Source of the DNA: Mauremys mutica
Lineage: Eukaryota > Chordata > Testudines > Geoemydidae
Reading direction: 5' to 3'
Assembly: GCF_020497125.1 (NCBI RefSeq)
Contig: NC_059081.1
Span: 15,471,105-15,535,104, forward strand
DNA length: 64,000 bases
Within the stretch, counting starts at the first letter, position 1; each line of letters starts with the position of its first letter. Below are positions 47,216 through 57,949 of this stretch, piece by piece. The translations under genes were made by a program, and so were the position numbers. The notes beneath the pieces are model-generated. The model worked only from the letters and a program-made list of their open reading frames with translations, ran no database searches and was not told the origin of the DNA.

Positions 47216-48479
47216 GGAGACAACATGGTAGATGCAGACAGACGCAGGAGATCTGTCAATATAACAATTTATTTAGCAATATGTAACGTTCGTAAAGCTC
47301 CCTTTTATTGCTTTAATGGCCTACCCTATTTTAGCTTTAATTAATTCATACAATTCAAACGATAGTGCATCACTGTATTGTAAGTTCATTTACTTAAACA
47401 AAAGTTAACCAGGCTATTTCTTTGCCATTTCAATTCAATATCTCCTTCGGTGGCGATGTGCTGCCAGATTTAAGTACTTTGTATCAGTCACTGGAAACAT
47501 TTTAAATGTTTACTTTTTATTAAAAAACTGAAAATCAATAATGCTAAGGGAAGACGCACTTTAATTTAGCATCTTCAAAGCTATGCCAGACAACTTGTGT
47601 TCTTCTTGGAACCACATGCTCTTTCAAATAACATTGACTGTTCTGATGGCCAAGTTCGCTATCACCACGGCTTTAAATACAGCATAGGACATAGGATTTA
47701 CAATTAAAAATACCTGTTTAATAAAGTATTATGAAATTGTTTTTAGAATAAATCTATCTTTCACATTACTAAAACAATGAATATTTTGTTCTGTTCTGAA
47801 CTATTGCACGTGAATTCTAGGGGGAAATCATGGTGTATTTCATCAAGTATTTTACAGTATCTGTACAGTGAGCTATGAGCACATTACTCCCTCCCAGGAA
47901 TTCTATTGATGTATCTTGAATATTTACTAACCAACATGTATGGAACAGGACAGAAGCAGAAGAATATACATAGGTGTTTAGTTATTGCTATTGTTATTGC
48001 ATCATGACTAAAAAGCAACTGTGTTGTGTAGGCTGACAGTGGATAGGTTTTAATTGCCTTGTTGCAAATTTCTGCCAAACCAGTTCATAAACCTCAGCTG
48101 AAAAGAAAGAAATCCAAGTCATGTTTTCTCAGTCCTAATGTTAAAGTAAACTGAAAAGCTTTTTAAATAAATGCAAACACCTGTGTAAAAGATAAAAGAT
48201 ACAATACATTTAAAATACAACACGTTAGTTTCTATTTGTTCTCCTCATCTGCTAAGACAGTAGTTCAGAGTTTTGTTTGGCAGAGCTAATCATCTCATGG
48301 CAAGCAGGACAGAGAGCAGCATTCCTCATGCTGCTTTAGACATCTGCACTGTTTTTAATTCTTTCACTGGAAACACAGGATCCTCATACTAAGCAAAAGA
48401 GGAAATAAACTAAAATTAATTTGTTAAACACAAATCAATAGTTTTTCAAAAGTCTATTTACATATTCTGCTGTTGATTT
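47216..48479. other. Intronic DNA, nothing recognised
   Basis: No supported feature. Confidence 0.4.
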
Positions 48480-48782
48480 AAGGCTAGATCTTGTAAATGA
48501 GGTCTATAAGTACCAACAAAAGGAGGTAATTTCTGATAGTAGAGGGCTCTTTGATTTAGCAAGCAAAGGCAAAGCATTGTTAAATGGCTGGAAGTTGAAC
48601 CAAGATCTGTTCAGACTAGAAATTAGGTGGATATTTTAAAGTGAGTGGAATTAACCATTAGAACAACTTACCTAGAGAATACCTCAACTAAAGTTATGGC
48701 CTTGATGCAGGAATCGCTTGGCTTGTGTTATGCAGGAGGTCAAATTAGATGATCATGATGGTTCCTTCTGGCCTTAAAATAT
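48480..48782 (+). repeat. CR1 LINE 3' terminus, plus orientation
   Basis: GAAGTTGAACCAAGATCTGT, GACTAGAAATTAGGTGGA, then TGCAGGAATCGCTTGGC, TATGCAGGAGGTCAAATTAG and GATGGTTCCTTCTGGCC are the last 300 bases of a CR1-family element. Old and short. Confidence 0.75.
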
Positions 48783-48784
48783 AT

Positions 48785-48992
48785 TCAGTGGAAAAAGATT
48801 GCCTGTGGGAGGTCTGCTGGTAACGTGGATTCGGCGGCATCCTTGCAGGAGGTCCGCCGTTCCTATGGTTTTGGCAGCAATTTGGTGGCGGGTACGCCGA
48901 AGGCGCAGGACCGGCAGACCTCCCGCAGGCATGCCGCCGAAAGCCGCCTGACTGCCGTACTTGGGGCAGCAAAATACATAGAGCCGCCCCTG
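48785..48992. repeat. CpG-rich repeat ending ATACATAGAGCCGCCCCTGG
   Basis: A GC- and CpG-rich 200-base block in AT-rich DNA. CTGTGGGAGGTCTGC, AGGAGGTCCGCCG and CAGACCTCCCGCAGGCATG recur in both orientations, so it folds back on itself. The right end matches the terminus of a common turtle repeat. The three reading frames over it are shadows. Confidence 0.6.
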
Positions 48993-49399
48993 GCTCAATA
49001 TCCGGTGTAGCTGTACTGAATGATGGAAGCAGTAGTTAGCTCTGCATGGTTGAGGTGTGCTTGTGAGATCCGTGGATTACTTTGTGTGTGACAGAGCTGT
49101 GATACGAGATCTATGTTTTGCACCCTCTGATGTGTGTGATGAAAGGGAAGAGGTGAATGAGTACCTTCAGGATACAGTATGCATCATTTCTCCAATTGTG
49201 GGGGTTATGTCAGTAGCAGGACAAAGGGCTTTTATTACAAAGGATATTATCAGCAGGTTGAAGAAGAGAGAATTCTAATGCTTTAAATGATGGTTAAGTG
49301 AAAGTGAGATGGAACTCTGTCTGTGAGTAAGTGTAAGGGCGTTGTAAAAGACTGAAGTGGTTCTTAAAATGTACACATGTACTATTCTTTTAGGGAAGA

Positions 49400-49755
49400 T
49401 TGCAGATCAGATTTGGATACAAATTTTGTATCCACGCAGGGCTCTCAAAACTATTACAGCTGCTGGACACAAATCTCTGATTTGGTCCAAATCTTCTCTT
49501 ATACATTGTATGAGGTGTGTGTCAGGAAAAAGACCCAGATCATTTCTGCCCAAGTGAATCACCACAGTGTCCAGTAGATCACAACCTCTTAAGTTACAGT
49601 TAGATGAGAGACAGTGGCAAAACATGATGCCAAAGTAGGCCACCTATCTCCACCCAAATCAGCTTGTTGTCACCAATCCCGTGCCATGGTGTACTCCTTG
49701 CTGACCTGCAAAACTTCTGTAACTTCGTTATCCAGGAATCACCCAGAATCCACAT
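49400..49755 (-). pseudogene. SGNH/GDSL-hydrolase domain of a retroelement, broken
   Basis: On minus, MWILGDSWITKLQKF (49711-49755) carries block I of SGNH hydrolases (GDS with the nucleophile serine). In the same frame IWVEIGGLLWHHVLPL follows. After a frameshift, LLDTVVIHLGRNDLGLFPDT (about 49510-49570) has block III (G-x-N-D, here GRND) and IREDLDQIRDLCPAAVIVL continues the fold. Hydrolase domains with this wording occur in retroelements (DIRS/Ngaro group; CR1 ORF1 also has an esterase). Block V with the catalytic Asp-x-x-His is not found. One frameshift and no start make it dead. The host element is not identified. Confidence 0.7.
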
Positions 49756-50309
49756 CCTGGCACTCCTGGCAGTGCACACATTTCTTTTCCCTCAGTGGAC
49801 AAGGTACCTCGGCAGTCAGTTCCAAGCCTCCATGCTACATGTCTTTGGAAACACCACATTAATATGCCCTGAGATCAGGAAGTGCCCACACACTATCTCA
49901 CCCACCCCCGGCTACTAAAATACAGGTTTTCTCAAACAACCAATCTAAATCTTTCCTACCACCTGTCTTCATTCCCCAGCAAAATCCCGCTCCCTGATCC
50001 TCTATGCCTCCCCACACCCCACAGAGACAAAATCCTCTGCCGTGGGCTCCTTCTCGACCAGCTGCTCACCATTCCGCTGTGTTCACCATAAACCTCCCCA
50101 CAAAATAAAAACACTTTATATTATAATAGTGACAACATGTAGAAAGCAACATGAGTTATTCATTTTTTATTATACAGATGCACAAAGGTTTGGACTAGAA
50201 GTGTCCATGGAGAGGTTTCCACCAGGGGCAATGGCATCTGCACATTTCCTCAAACTACCCAGGCAAAAAGTGACTGCACAGAAATCCTCTCTTGGTTTAT
50301 TATTTACTG
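49756..50309. other. DNA flanking the SGNH fossil, unrecognised
   Basis: May hold more of the same retroelement on minus (towards its 5' side), but no motif was legible. Confidence 0.35.
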
Positions 50310-50637
50310 GTGCATGCACACTGTAATCCATCCAGACTGCACATCCATACAAGCAAAAAAGTGAACATGTTCTTAAATACCGTTTACAATTTGGGTCCCT
50401 GAAAAGTCAGTAGGTGCCATGCTCTACATTGGATAAAAATTGACAAGTATCTGAGACCATTTTGATTGATATCACAGCAACAGTTTGATCCGTAGCTCTG
50501 CGGCACAAAAAATCCAACCAAACAAAAAACGCAAATTAGAATTTTTTTGAAAAACAGGTATTTTGTTTAGGACTCATAACTCTGGAAGCCCTGGCTTAAA
50601 AGACCCCAAATTTGGTTCACCAATACTACTCTGAATT
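50310..50637. repeat. Diverged duplicate of 52740-53000 (copy A)
   Basis: Phrases shared in order with copy B: TTCTTAAATACCGT, CAATTTGG, TAGGTGCCATGC / TGGATGCCATGC, TTTTGA near CATCACA/TATCACA, TTTGATC, and CACCAAAT / CCCCAAAT. About two thirds of bases agree by eye. The copy continues after the hAT insertion as GGCATAGCACATTTCAAG. The parent repeat is not identified. Confidence 0.55.
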
Positions 50638-50645
50638 CCCACAAG

Positions 50646-51294
50646 CAGAGGTGAAAGTAAGCCAGTACGCCCCCGTACGGTGTACCAGCAAGAGCCGGTG
50701 TGCCAGACTGGGGCAGATCGGCTTCCCCTGGTGGCAACTTAAAGAGCCTGGGGCTCCCAGCATCGGCTGGAGCCCCGGGCCCTTTAAATTGCTGCCAGAG
50801 CCCTGGGGAAGCGGCAGCAGGGCTCGGGTGGCAATTTAAAGGGTCCGTGGCACCTGCCACAGCTATCGCCCTGGGCCCTTTAAATCGTCCCCGGAGCCCT
50901 AGGGTAGTGGCGGCGGGACTACGGTGGCTATCCTCCCCGGCCCTTTAAATCGTCCCTGGAGGCTGCCGGAGCCCTGGGGTAGCAGTGGCGGGGTTTGGGC
51001 AGTGATTTAAAGGGCAAGGGGCTCGGCCGCTGCTACCACCCTGGGCCCTTTAAAGCTCCGCCAGAGGCAGGGGCCTCTGCAGCTGGTAGCTCCGGGGGTG
51101 ATTTAAAGGGCCCAGGGCTCCCAGTTGCTGCTACCACAGCTCCAGTCCCGGGCCCTTTAAATCCTGATTTAAAGTGTCCAGGGATTTAAAGGCCCCACCT
51201 CTTCCAATAGAGGCCACGTCTCTTCCAGTTGAGGCCCACCCCCTCCTAAGGACTCTGGAGTACCAGTAAGTCCTTTAAGTTACTTTCACCCCTG
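50646..51294. mobile_element. hAT-type element with GGGCCCTTTAAA minisatellite, 649 bp
   Basis: The ends CAGAGGTGAAAGTAA and TTACTTTCACCCCTG are inverted repeats. CCCACAAG flanks it on both sides (50638-50645 and 51295-51302), a perfect 8-bp target duplication. The body carries at least eight copies of the palindromic word GGGCCCTTTAAAT or its reverse ATTTAAAGGG, set in GGAGCCCTGGGG-type units about 60-90 bases long in both orientations. It is much richer in GC than the flanks. Its reading frames code for nothing known. Confidence 0.93.
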
Positions 51295-51302
51295 CCCACA
51301 AG

Positions 51303-51753
51303 GCATAGCACATTTCAAGAAAAGCCATGCAAGTATATGGATTTTAGACCATTTAGGGTATGTATAATGGGCTCTACAAACCCATACTGAGCAGAGGCGG
51401 AAGCGGGAGGGGAAACACTCCTGCCTACAGGCAAGCAGACACATCCCCAGGCAGCTGCCAGAACTGCCAGTCATGGAGGCAAGCACCCACAGCTGGAACA
51501 AGTAGGGGGAAACAAGGTCTTCTATAAATGGCGAGAGCTCAGAGAAGGAAGGGGAGGCAGAAAGGCCCAAGACAGCGAAGGGGCAACACCCCTGCCTGCA
51601 GCTGCCTCCAGGATCAAAGCCAAAGAGACTGAAGCAGACTGCTAGGCCTTATTAGAGGCCAGGGGCTAAGAACTGTCCTGACTAGGGACTAACTAAAGAA
51701 AGCCAGCTGGGACAGCAGAGACCGCTCAAAAGACCACATCAAGGACTAGTGAC
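51303..51753. other. Continuation of copy A, then unrecognised DNA
   Basis: The first 50 bases continue the diverged duplicate broken by the hAT element. The rest, including the minus frame 51286-51570, shows nothing recognised. Confidence 0.35.
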
Positions 51754-51982
51754 AGTATGTCTACACTTAAAGTGCTACAGCGGCAGAGCTGCACCATTAC
51801 AGTGCTTCAGTGTAGACAGTACCTATGCGAACAGGAGGGTTTCTCCCATTGGCACAGGTAATCCACTTCCCTCCCAGACAGCAGCTAGGTCAGCAGGGGT
51901 TAATTCAGCATAGGGTAGTGGATCTTTCACACTCCTGACAGATGTAGCTATGCCAACATAAGTTCCCAGTGTAGACCAGCCC
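51754..51982 (+). mobile_element. GTCTACACT-type MITE
   Basis: It begins AGTATGTCTACACTTAAAGT..CTACAGCGGCAGAGCTGCAC and ends AAGTTCCCAGTGTAGACC, inverted ends. Internal CTCCCATTGGCACAGGTAAT matches the 13702-13996 copy. Confidence 0.7.
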
Positions 51983-52192
51983 CTGGAAGTGTCATCCTTT
52001 AAACAGGAAGGACAGAGGAAGGATGAAGGGAAAGGCTCTTCTACACAACCATCTGCAACATAGGAGGCTCTGAAAGGTGTGAAGTGGCCCATTCATCTCA
52101 ATGGGATGTCCTCAGCCAAAGGAAAACACCCCATGGAGATTAGTATAACCTTAAACAAATGGTGTGAGACATATTAACCACTCCATTCATCT

Positions 52193-52490
52193 CTGAGCAG
52201 TTCTACACTAGAAAATTAGGTCAACCCAGTTACATTGCTCAGCAATGTGAAAAATCCACAGCCCTGAGTGATGTAGTTAAGAATTGTTCTGCTATTGCCT
52301 TTCAGGGAGGTGGATTACCTCTACTGATAGGAGAACCTCTCCCCTTGGCATAGGTAGCGTCTACACTGAAACACTATAACAGAGCAGCTGCAGCACTGCC
52401 GCGGTAGCATTTTAAGTGCAGACAAGCCCAAAGTGTGCAGCTGCAGCACTGCCGCGGTAGCATTTTAAGTGCAGACAAGCCCAAAGTGTA
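52193..52490 (-). mobile_element. GTCTACACT-type MITE with an internal 53-bp duplication
   Basis: Left GAGCAGTTCTACACTAG and right TTTTAAGTGCAGACAAGCCC are inverted ends of the same group, in the opposite sense to 51754-51982 (GGTAGCGTCTACACTG near 52356). The right end is present twice; see 52384-52489. Confidence 0.65.
52384..52489. repeat. Perfect 53-bp tandem duplication
   Basis: A unit starting GCAGCTGCAGCACTGCCGCG and ending AAGCCCAAAGTGT occurs at 52384-52436 and again at 52437-52489 with no difference. Identity over 53 bases, inside an element whose other parts are decayed, marks it as recent. Confidence 0.9.
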
Positions 52491-52739
52491 TGTTCCCATT
52501 TCACTCCTGAGGGGGATAAGAAGTGGGGGGTCCAATCCCTGTAGATGGACAAAGGCCTTCCAGATCCTGGCACACACACCGGAGGCAGTGAGCGTGGCTA
52601 AGACACTCCAGAGGAACAAGGCCCCACATCCCAGCTCCTGTGCTGCAGAGAAACCATTCGGATTTTAGAGTACTTCAGAAAGAGTTGAGCTTTAAAGCAT
52701 ACAAAATGGTGGGAACGGAAATCCTCTAGCTATTTTTAG

Positions 52740-53000
52740 TATTGGCACATGTGCACCATAAAAAAGTACATTTTCTTAAATACCGTAGTCAATTTGGTTC
52801 CCCCAAAGATTTAGTGGATGCCATGCACTACTTTGGGTAAAACTCAACAGACTGAGATGATTTTGACCTGCATCACATCAATACTTTGATCTCAAGTTCT
52901 GCACAAAAATCCCACCTAGAAAATTTTTGAAAGATGGACATTTTTCTCCAGGGCGTAAATCTCCATGACCCCTAGCTCAAATGACACCAAATCTGGGACC
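52740..53000. repeat. Diverged duplicate of 50310-50637 (copy B)
   Basis: Same order of phrases as copy A: TTCTTAAATACCGTAGTCAA, GTGGATGCCATGCACTAC, GAGATGATTTTGACC, CATCACATCAATACTTTGATC, CAAATGACACCAAATCTGGG. It lacks the hAT insertion. The two lie 2.4 kb apart in the same orientation. Confidence 0.55.
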
Positions 53001-53100
53001 CTATCCCTATCCTAGACCTTTCTGAGGCATACCAGATTTGAAAGGAATTGTGCATGCTGATTTTAGAAGACTTAGAAATGTCAACCATTAAACAGAAGTT

Positions 53101-56100
53101 GTGATGTAATCTTAACTACCATACCATTATAATGATGTTATGAAAAATGGATCCAGGCACATGATCTAGCCCTTAAATTATTCAACATGATAGTGTGTAC
53201 AATCGTTTTTCCTCAGTAGGACCTCAGGACCTCTTCCTCCACACCCCTCACCTCTAACACAGACTTATCCCACCCACCTTGCTCTTCAATATCTAGGAGA
53301 TGACAAAAGCCTCACTGCAACAATACACTGATGACATCCAGCTGTATATCTCATTTACCATGTACATCCAACCATCATTTGGTTGTTAAAATGCAAAGAG
53401 GAGAACAGCACTTGGATTAAAAATCGGTGTTTAAAAAAAAAAACAGAAGGAGGAAAAGGAGTGGCTAATTAGGTCTCTCTCTTGTTTTGAATATGAACTA
53501 TATTAATTTTAGTTATTATAACAAAATATAGAAAAATAAGAGCTTATCTGAAGAATTATTGGTGCTTCTGATATATGCTAACAACAAATAATCAATTAAA
53601 CCTAGAAACTATCCCCACATTTCTTAGACAACAGCCCCTAGGAACCTACTCAATAAGTAAACAAATCCAACCCCCCTTCTTTCATGTGATCAAACTCAGA
53701 CTCTTCTTCTTCATGAAAGAGACTGCAGATATTAATTTAGGGATGTTAGAAAAACCTTGAAAAACCTTTTTTTTTTTTTGGCTGAGGAATCACTGTGTTA
53801 CTGTACAAATTTCTGGGATTTAAAAAAACTTTCTTAAAAAGTGCCTAACACTATTTACAGTAGACGGAAAAGTTTATAAAATTACAAGATATCATTAGAG
53901 AAAAGATGATTAGCCATGATACCTGCATTTTGTGATAATACTAAAGACTACCTTTCATTAAGTGTGCTTCTTTAAGATGGATCCCACCGTCAAAGCAGTA
54001 GTTCTACCCAAAGAAGCCTGCATGCTAAGCAAACATTTATCATTTTCATCTTTCCTTCAGCAAAACCCCACTGCAGTCTAGGGCAGATATTCTTGAGTAT
54101 GGAAAACAGGATTGACCCCAAAATTACAATACACAAGCATGCATTGTATATAAACATATTTAATAGAACTCAAAACCAATCATGCTACTTTATTAAGTTA
54201 TGTTATCCTTTGTTTTAGGGAAAAAAATTAATATTTCATATATCAGAGCTACATTGTACACATTTATTAAGACTTAGTAAGACAATTAGGCAAGTAAAAT
54301 TAAATATCTGTTTAGTAGTAAGGGAATAGTACTAACAATTAAACTTGCACCAAAGTTCACTCCCAAAAAATAACTATCTACCTTAAGTAATCATTTTAAA
54401 GGCCAGTGCTGTTACCAATGCAATTTTTTTTTAAGAGGAGGACAAAGTCCACATGCAAAATCAACTGTGTATTTACATACACGTGCAATTACTTGTGCAA
54501 GCAGAAGTAGAGAATATTCTGTCTCCGTTAAGCCACTAATTTTTGCTAGTGTCTTGAGCAGTTTTTGAAGATAGGCTTCACTGTTTCTGTTATGTTATTT
54601 GTGACTGCTGCAGTATTTGTATCCTTGAGTATTCTCTATATCTCTGGTTCAATGCAATATAATTTTCACTCTAAAATATTTTTATTAATTAGCTGCACTC
54701 GTGTGCAGGCTGCTCACACCATGTGTTTGCCGTGAATGAGAGAGTTATTCAGTTTCATGCACAGGAGAAGGGCTTAATCAATATTCTATAGAAAAGATTC
54801 ATTTCATCATAGAGTAAGGTAATTGGAATTGCGACAAACATGGCAAAGCAGGGTGGAGGGTGAGACAAAGAAAGGCTCCTTCTTCTGTCTTGCGCAACTA
54901 TTCAGGGAATAGATGCACTGGGGTTCCCATGAACACAGTTGCTCCAGGATAGTGCTATTGTGTAGGCCAACCTTCCCATAAATGGAAGGGCAAGGGAAAT
55001 GCAAGACTAGGACCAAGGGTTGGTTCCTCAAAGATGGAGAGTGACTGCATGCATCACTTCATGAAAGAGCCCACCCTCCCCATCTACTCCCTTGCCTGAA
55101 GCAAAACACAACTAGGAATTTCCACTTTGGAGATGCAACTCCACTTCCATCTCCAGAGAAGGTTGTTGAGGTTAATTCTATAGTGCCCTTTTACTGGGCA
55201 ATCAGTGTTTCTAATTCTTACTGATTCCCTCATGGAAACCAGCTTTGGTATCTTTAAATATCTATCTTTTCAATGTGAAGGATAAACCATTCTGATTACA
55301 CTTAACTTATAAACTCTGCAAACACATAACAAGACTTCCTATTTTCATAACTCTTCTTCAGATACTTTATTTTGCACAAAGCCTATTGTTATTCCTCTGA
55401 TTATAACACCTTGAATGCTACACAATTATGATGACACATAAATAAATGTTATTTGAAAATTTCTTGCTAACAGAAAGAATGTAAAACATTGAATCTGATC
55501 AAGAAAAAAAATCATAATAAAGATTTCAATGAGATGACAAAGGCTTTTTTCAGGTGATACAAGTCTTAACACTATATTATTTCTAGAACATTATGCACAA
55601 TTCTAAAGCATCTAAACAAACAGAACCTGAAATACAATGCACAGGCATCAGAGAATAACTAGAGCTGTACAAATATGTTGAAGTTCAAACTGAAATGTGT
55701 TTCCATATGTTATGTGTCAGAACCATTTGCACACCCTGAAGTTCAGATCTGAATAATCCTGTTCTTTCAATGGCCTGATTTTGTTGTGAATCCACAGACA
55801 AGGTTCAATTTCAAAAGAGTTCCTGCATATTCATAAAGGTTCTCACAAGTGATGTGGAACTGCTGGTACAATTAAAAAACACCATGCAATATGACCGAGG
55901 TTATCTGGATCAAATTCCATATGTACAATTAACACAATATCTAGGTTACCAGATATTTATATAGAGTATATATTAAAAATCAGTATCACAGTGCAAACAC
56001 AACAAAACTTCTAATGAAGCAGTGGTTGTTTATGACTTTTTCATGGCTTCACTAATGACAGTGTTTCGATTAATCATAAAAATGCTTCTATATGTATTCA

Positions 56101-56120
56101 AACTGCTTGCTAATATATAC
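53101..56120. other. Intron downstream of the DPP10 exon
   Basis: No further exon recognised. Runs of A at 53430-53443 and T at 53768-53780. The sequence is AT-rich. Confidence 0.45.
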
Positions 56121-56126
56121 ACATAC
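56121..56126 (-). promoter_or_regulatory. DPP10: DPP10 exon 5' splice site
   Basis: GTATGT on minus directly after the exon's last G; a standard donor. Confidence 0.85.
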
Positions 56127-56222
56127 CATTAATCCATTTGGCTTCTGGATTATGAACTATGAACTCTTTTTTGAAGAGATCTTCTAAAGACAATCTGGTT
56201 TCTGATGAATTTGTAAGCTCAT
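56127..56222 (-). CDS. DPP10: Internal exon of DPP10 (Kv4 channel auxiliary subunit)
   Basis: DPP10 is a single-pass type II membrane protein of the dipeptidyl-peptidase IV family that has lost its catalytic serine and instead modulates Kv4 potassium channels in neurons. The 96-bp exon reads (D)ELTNSSETRLSLEDLF, KKEFIV, HNPEAKWIN(G/D) on minus: the first 32 residues after the membrane segment, leading into the extracellular propeller. From memory, human DPP10 differs at about six positions here, all conservative, and DPP6 is much less alike. NSS is an N-glycosylation sequon. The acceptor is a T-rich tract plus AG (56223-56224) and the donor is GTATGT (56121-56126). Both ends fall within codons (2 bases complete an Asp; 1 base starts the next codon), matching the family phase. 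Neighbouring exons are not in the window, as expected of a gene with very large introns. Confidence 0.93.
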
Positions 56223-56245
56223 CTAAAAAGAAAAACAAAGAAGCA
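56223..56245 (-). promoter_or_regulatory. DPP10: DPP10 exon 3' splice site and polypyrimidine tract
   Basis: On minus a T-rich run (TTTGTTTTTCTTTTTAG) ends in AG next to the exon. Confidence 0.85.
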
Positions 56246-56365
56246 CTAGGTTACACATTTTAAAAAAAACCTGATATATTACATGTAATTATTGTAAAAT
56301 TGTTGGGATTTTAGAGGCAAATCCTACAGCTCAAAAACAAGACAGACTCCTAGTGAATTCTATAA

Positions 56366-56590
56366 TAATAATACCTACTTCTTATTTACATAGCCCTTTT
56401 TATCAGAACATCGCTCATCACTTTACAAAGGAGATAAATATCATTATTTCCATATTCCCCAGGGAAAACTGAGGCACAGGGGGGTGAAGTAACTTGCCCA
56501 AGGTCACTCAGCAGGCCAATGGCAGAGCTGGAAATAGAATCTAGGTCTCGAGTCCCAGTCCAGTGCTCTAGCCACCAGGACACACTGCCA
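56366..56590 (-). repeat. MIR-type SINE, minus orientation
   Basis: Antisense MIR blocks are all legible: AATAATAATACCTACTTC tail, ATCGCTCATCACTTTACAAA, GGGAAAACTGAGGCACAG, GTAACTTGCCCAAGGTCAC (CORE) and GTCCAGTGCTCTAGCCACC (head). It is the best preserved MIR here and lies 140 bases upstream of the DPP10 exon in the transcript sense. Confidence 0.88.
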
Positions 56591-57949
56591 CCCCAATTCA
56601 ATGAGTATTTCCTATATGCATAGCGAAGGATTAGGGGTATAGTGATTACATGTTCTTTCATACAGACTAATAAAAAATGATTTTTTCAGACTGGAAAAAT
56701 ACTGATTTACAGAAAATGAGCAATTTAGAACAAATCTTACCTCCCATACATCCTAAGGGGTGAGGGAAAAGAAACCCAATATCCTACCTTAATACAAGTT
56801 GCTATGGCCATGAGCCAGTTTCAAATAGAGATCATGTCTCTCAGTCCCATTAACCATAATATGTCACAGGAATAAGAGAATGATATTAACCTTTTCCACT
56901 ATTATTTCTGTTTAAGAGTAACCACAAGATTCATATGTAAAAATAATCTGAATAGTCAAATAGACTCCTCCACCCGACCCCTGCACTGTCAGATCTTGGT
57001 AGATATGAGCGATGGAATGCTGGGTTACAGAACTACATGTGGTACATTTTCTAGGAATACTGTGACCTCCATTAGTAAGTCCACATTTGCCAAGAGATTC
57101 CACGCAGTTACTTCACATGCTAAAGCAAAAAGGGAGAGTGTGGCATCTCAGATGTTACTAAATGTTAGTGAATGCTGACATATATTTTTTTTAAATGTCG
57201 ACCCCTGTAACCACTTCCTTACTTCCAGAAAGGAAACACCAGTAAATTCTCATTTTCTTGTGCTGAAACATCATTTATGGAAATACCTGGTACTTCCAGA
57301 AATCTCATTTAAAAAAAAAGGTAATTAGGCAAATGGACCCATTAATACATGAGATTAAAAGGTATTGCTAACTGAAAGTCATTATTGCTTGTCAGGACAC
57401 AAATCTCCAATTATATTTATCTTACATGTCCTAGATGACTCGTTGCTTTAGATAAACTTAGAAGCATAACATATGAAAGAACTCATTGCTACCAGAATAT
57501 CAAGTATATATTACATATGCACAGTAACATTATTAGCCAAACTACCAGTAGAGTATAGCAATTCTCCTCTATGGCACTGGGTTTTGTCTTCCTACATAAA
57601 CTGACTCCCCTCTGTCTGAAAGTCCCTTTTCTGTTGGGTTCAAATTTTGGCTTTGCATATTTCTGCTGATAAATATTTTCAGTGACTTAGGACAGAAAGT
57701 CTAGAATTACAACAGTCAAGTGGCAGACCCTTCCTTCTCCCTTTGGTTCACCAATATATTCCCTGACTCCAACACAGAAAAAAAGAAATCTGCTTTGCAG
57801 CAGAAACATCCCATAATTCACTCAGGGTGCAATCCTGGTCCCGTTGAAGACAATAGGAGCTTTTCCATTACCATTACTCTTGAAGAGTACAGGCGGGTTC
57901 TAAGTCCATTGAAATCAACCACTCCCCCACAGCCCCAAAAATAAAGATC
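56591..57949. other. Intron upstream of the DPP10 exon
   Basis: No supported feature. Confidence 0.4.

Noticed and set aside
56386..56661. 91-codon minus frame near the DPP10 exon
   Set aside because: It translates a MIR SINE.
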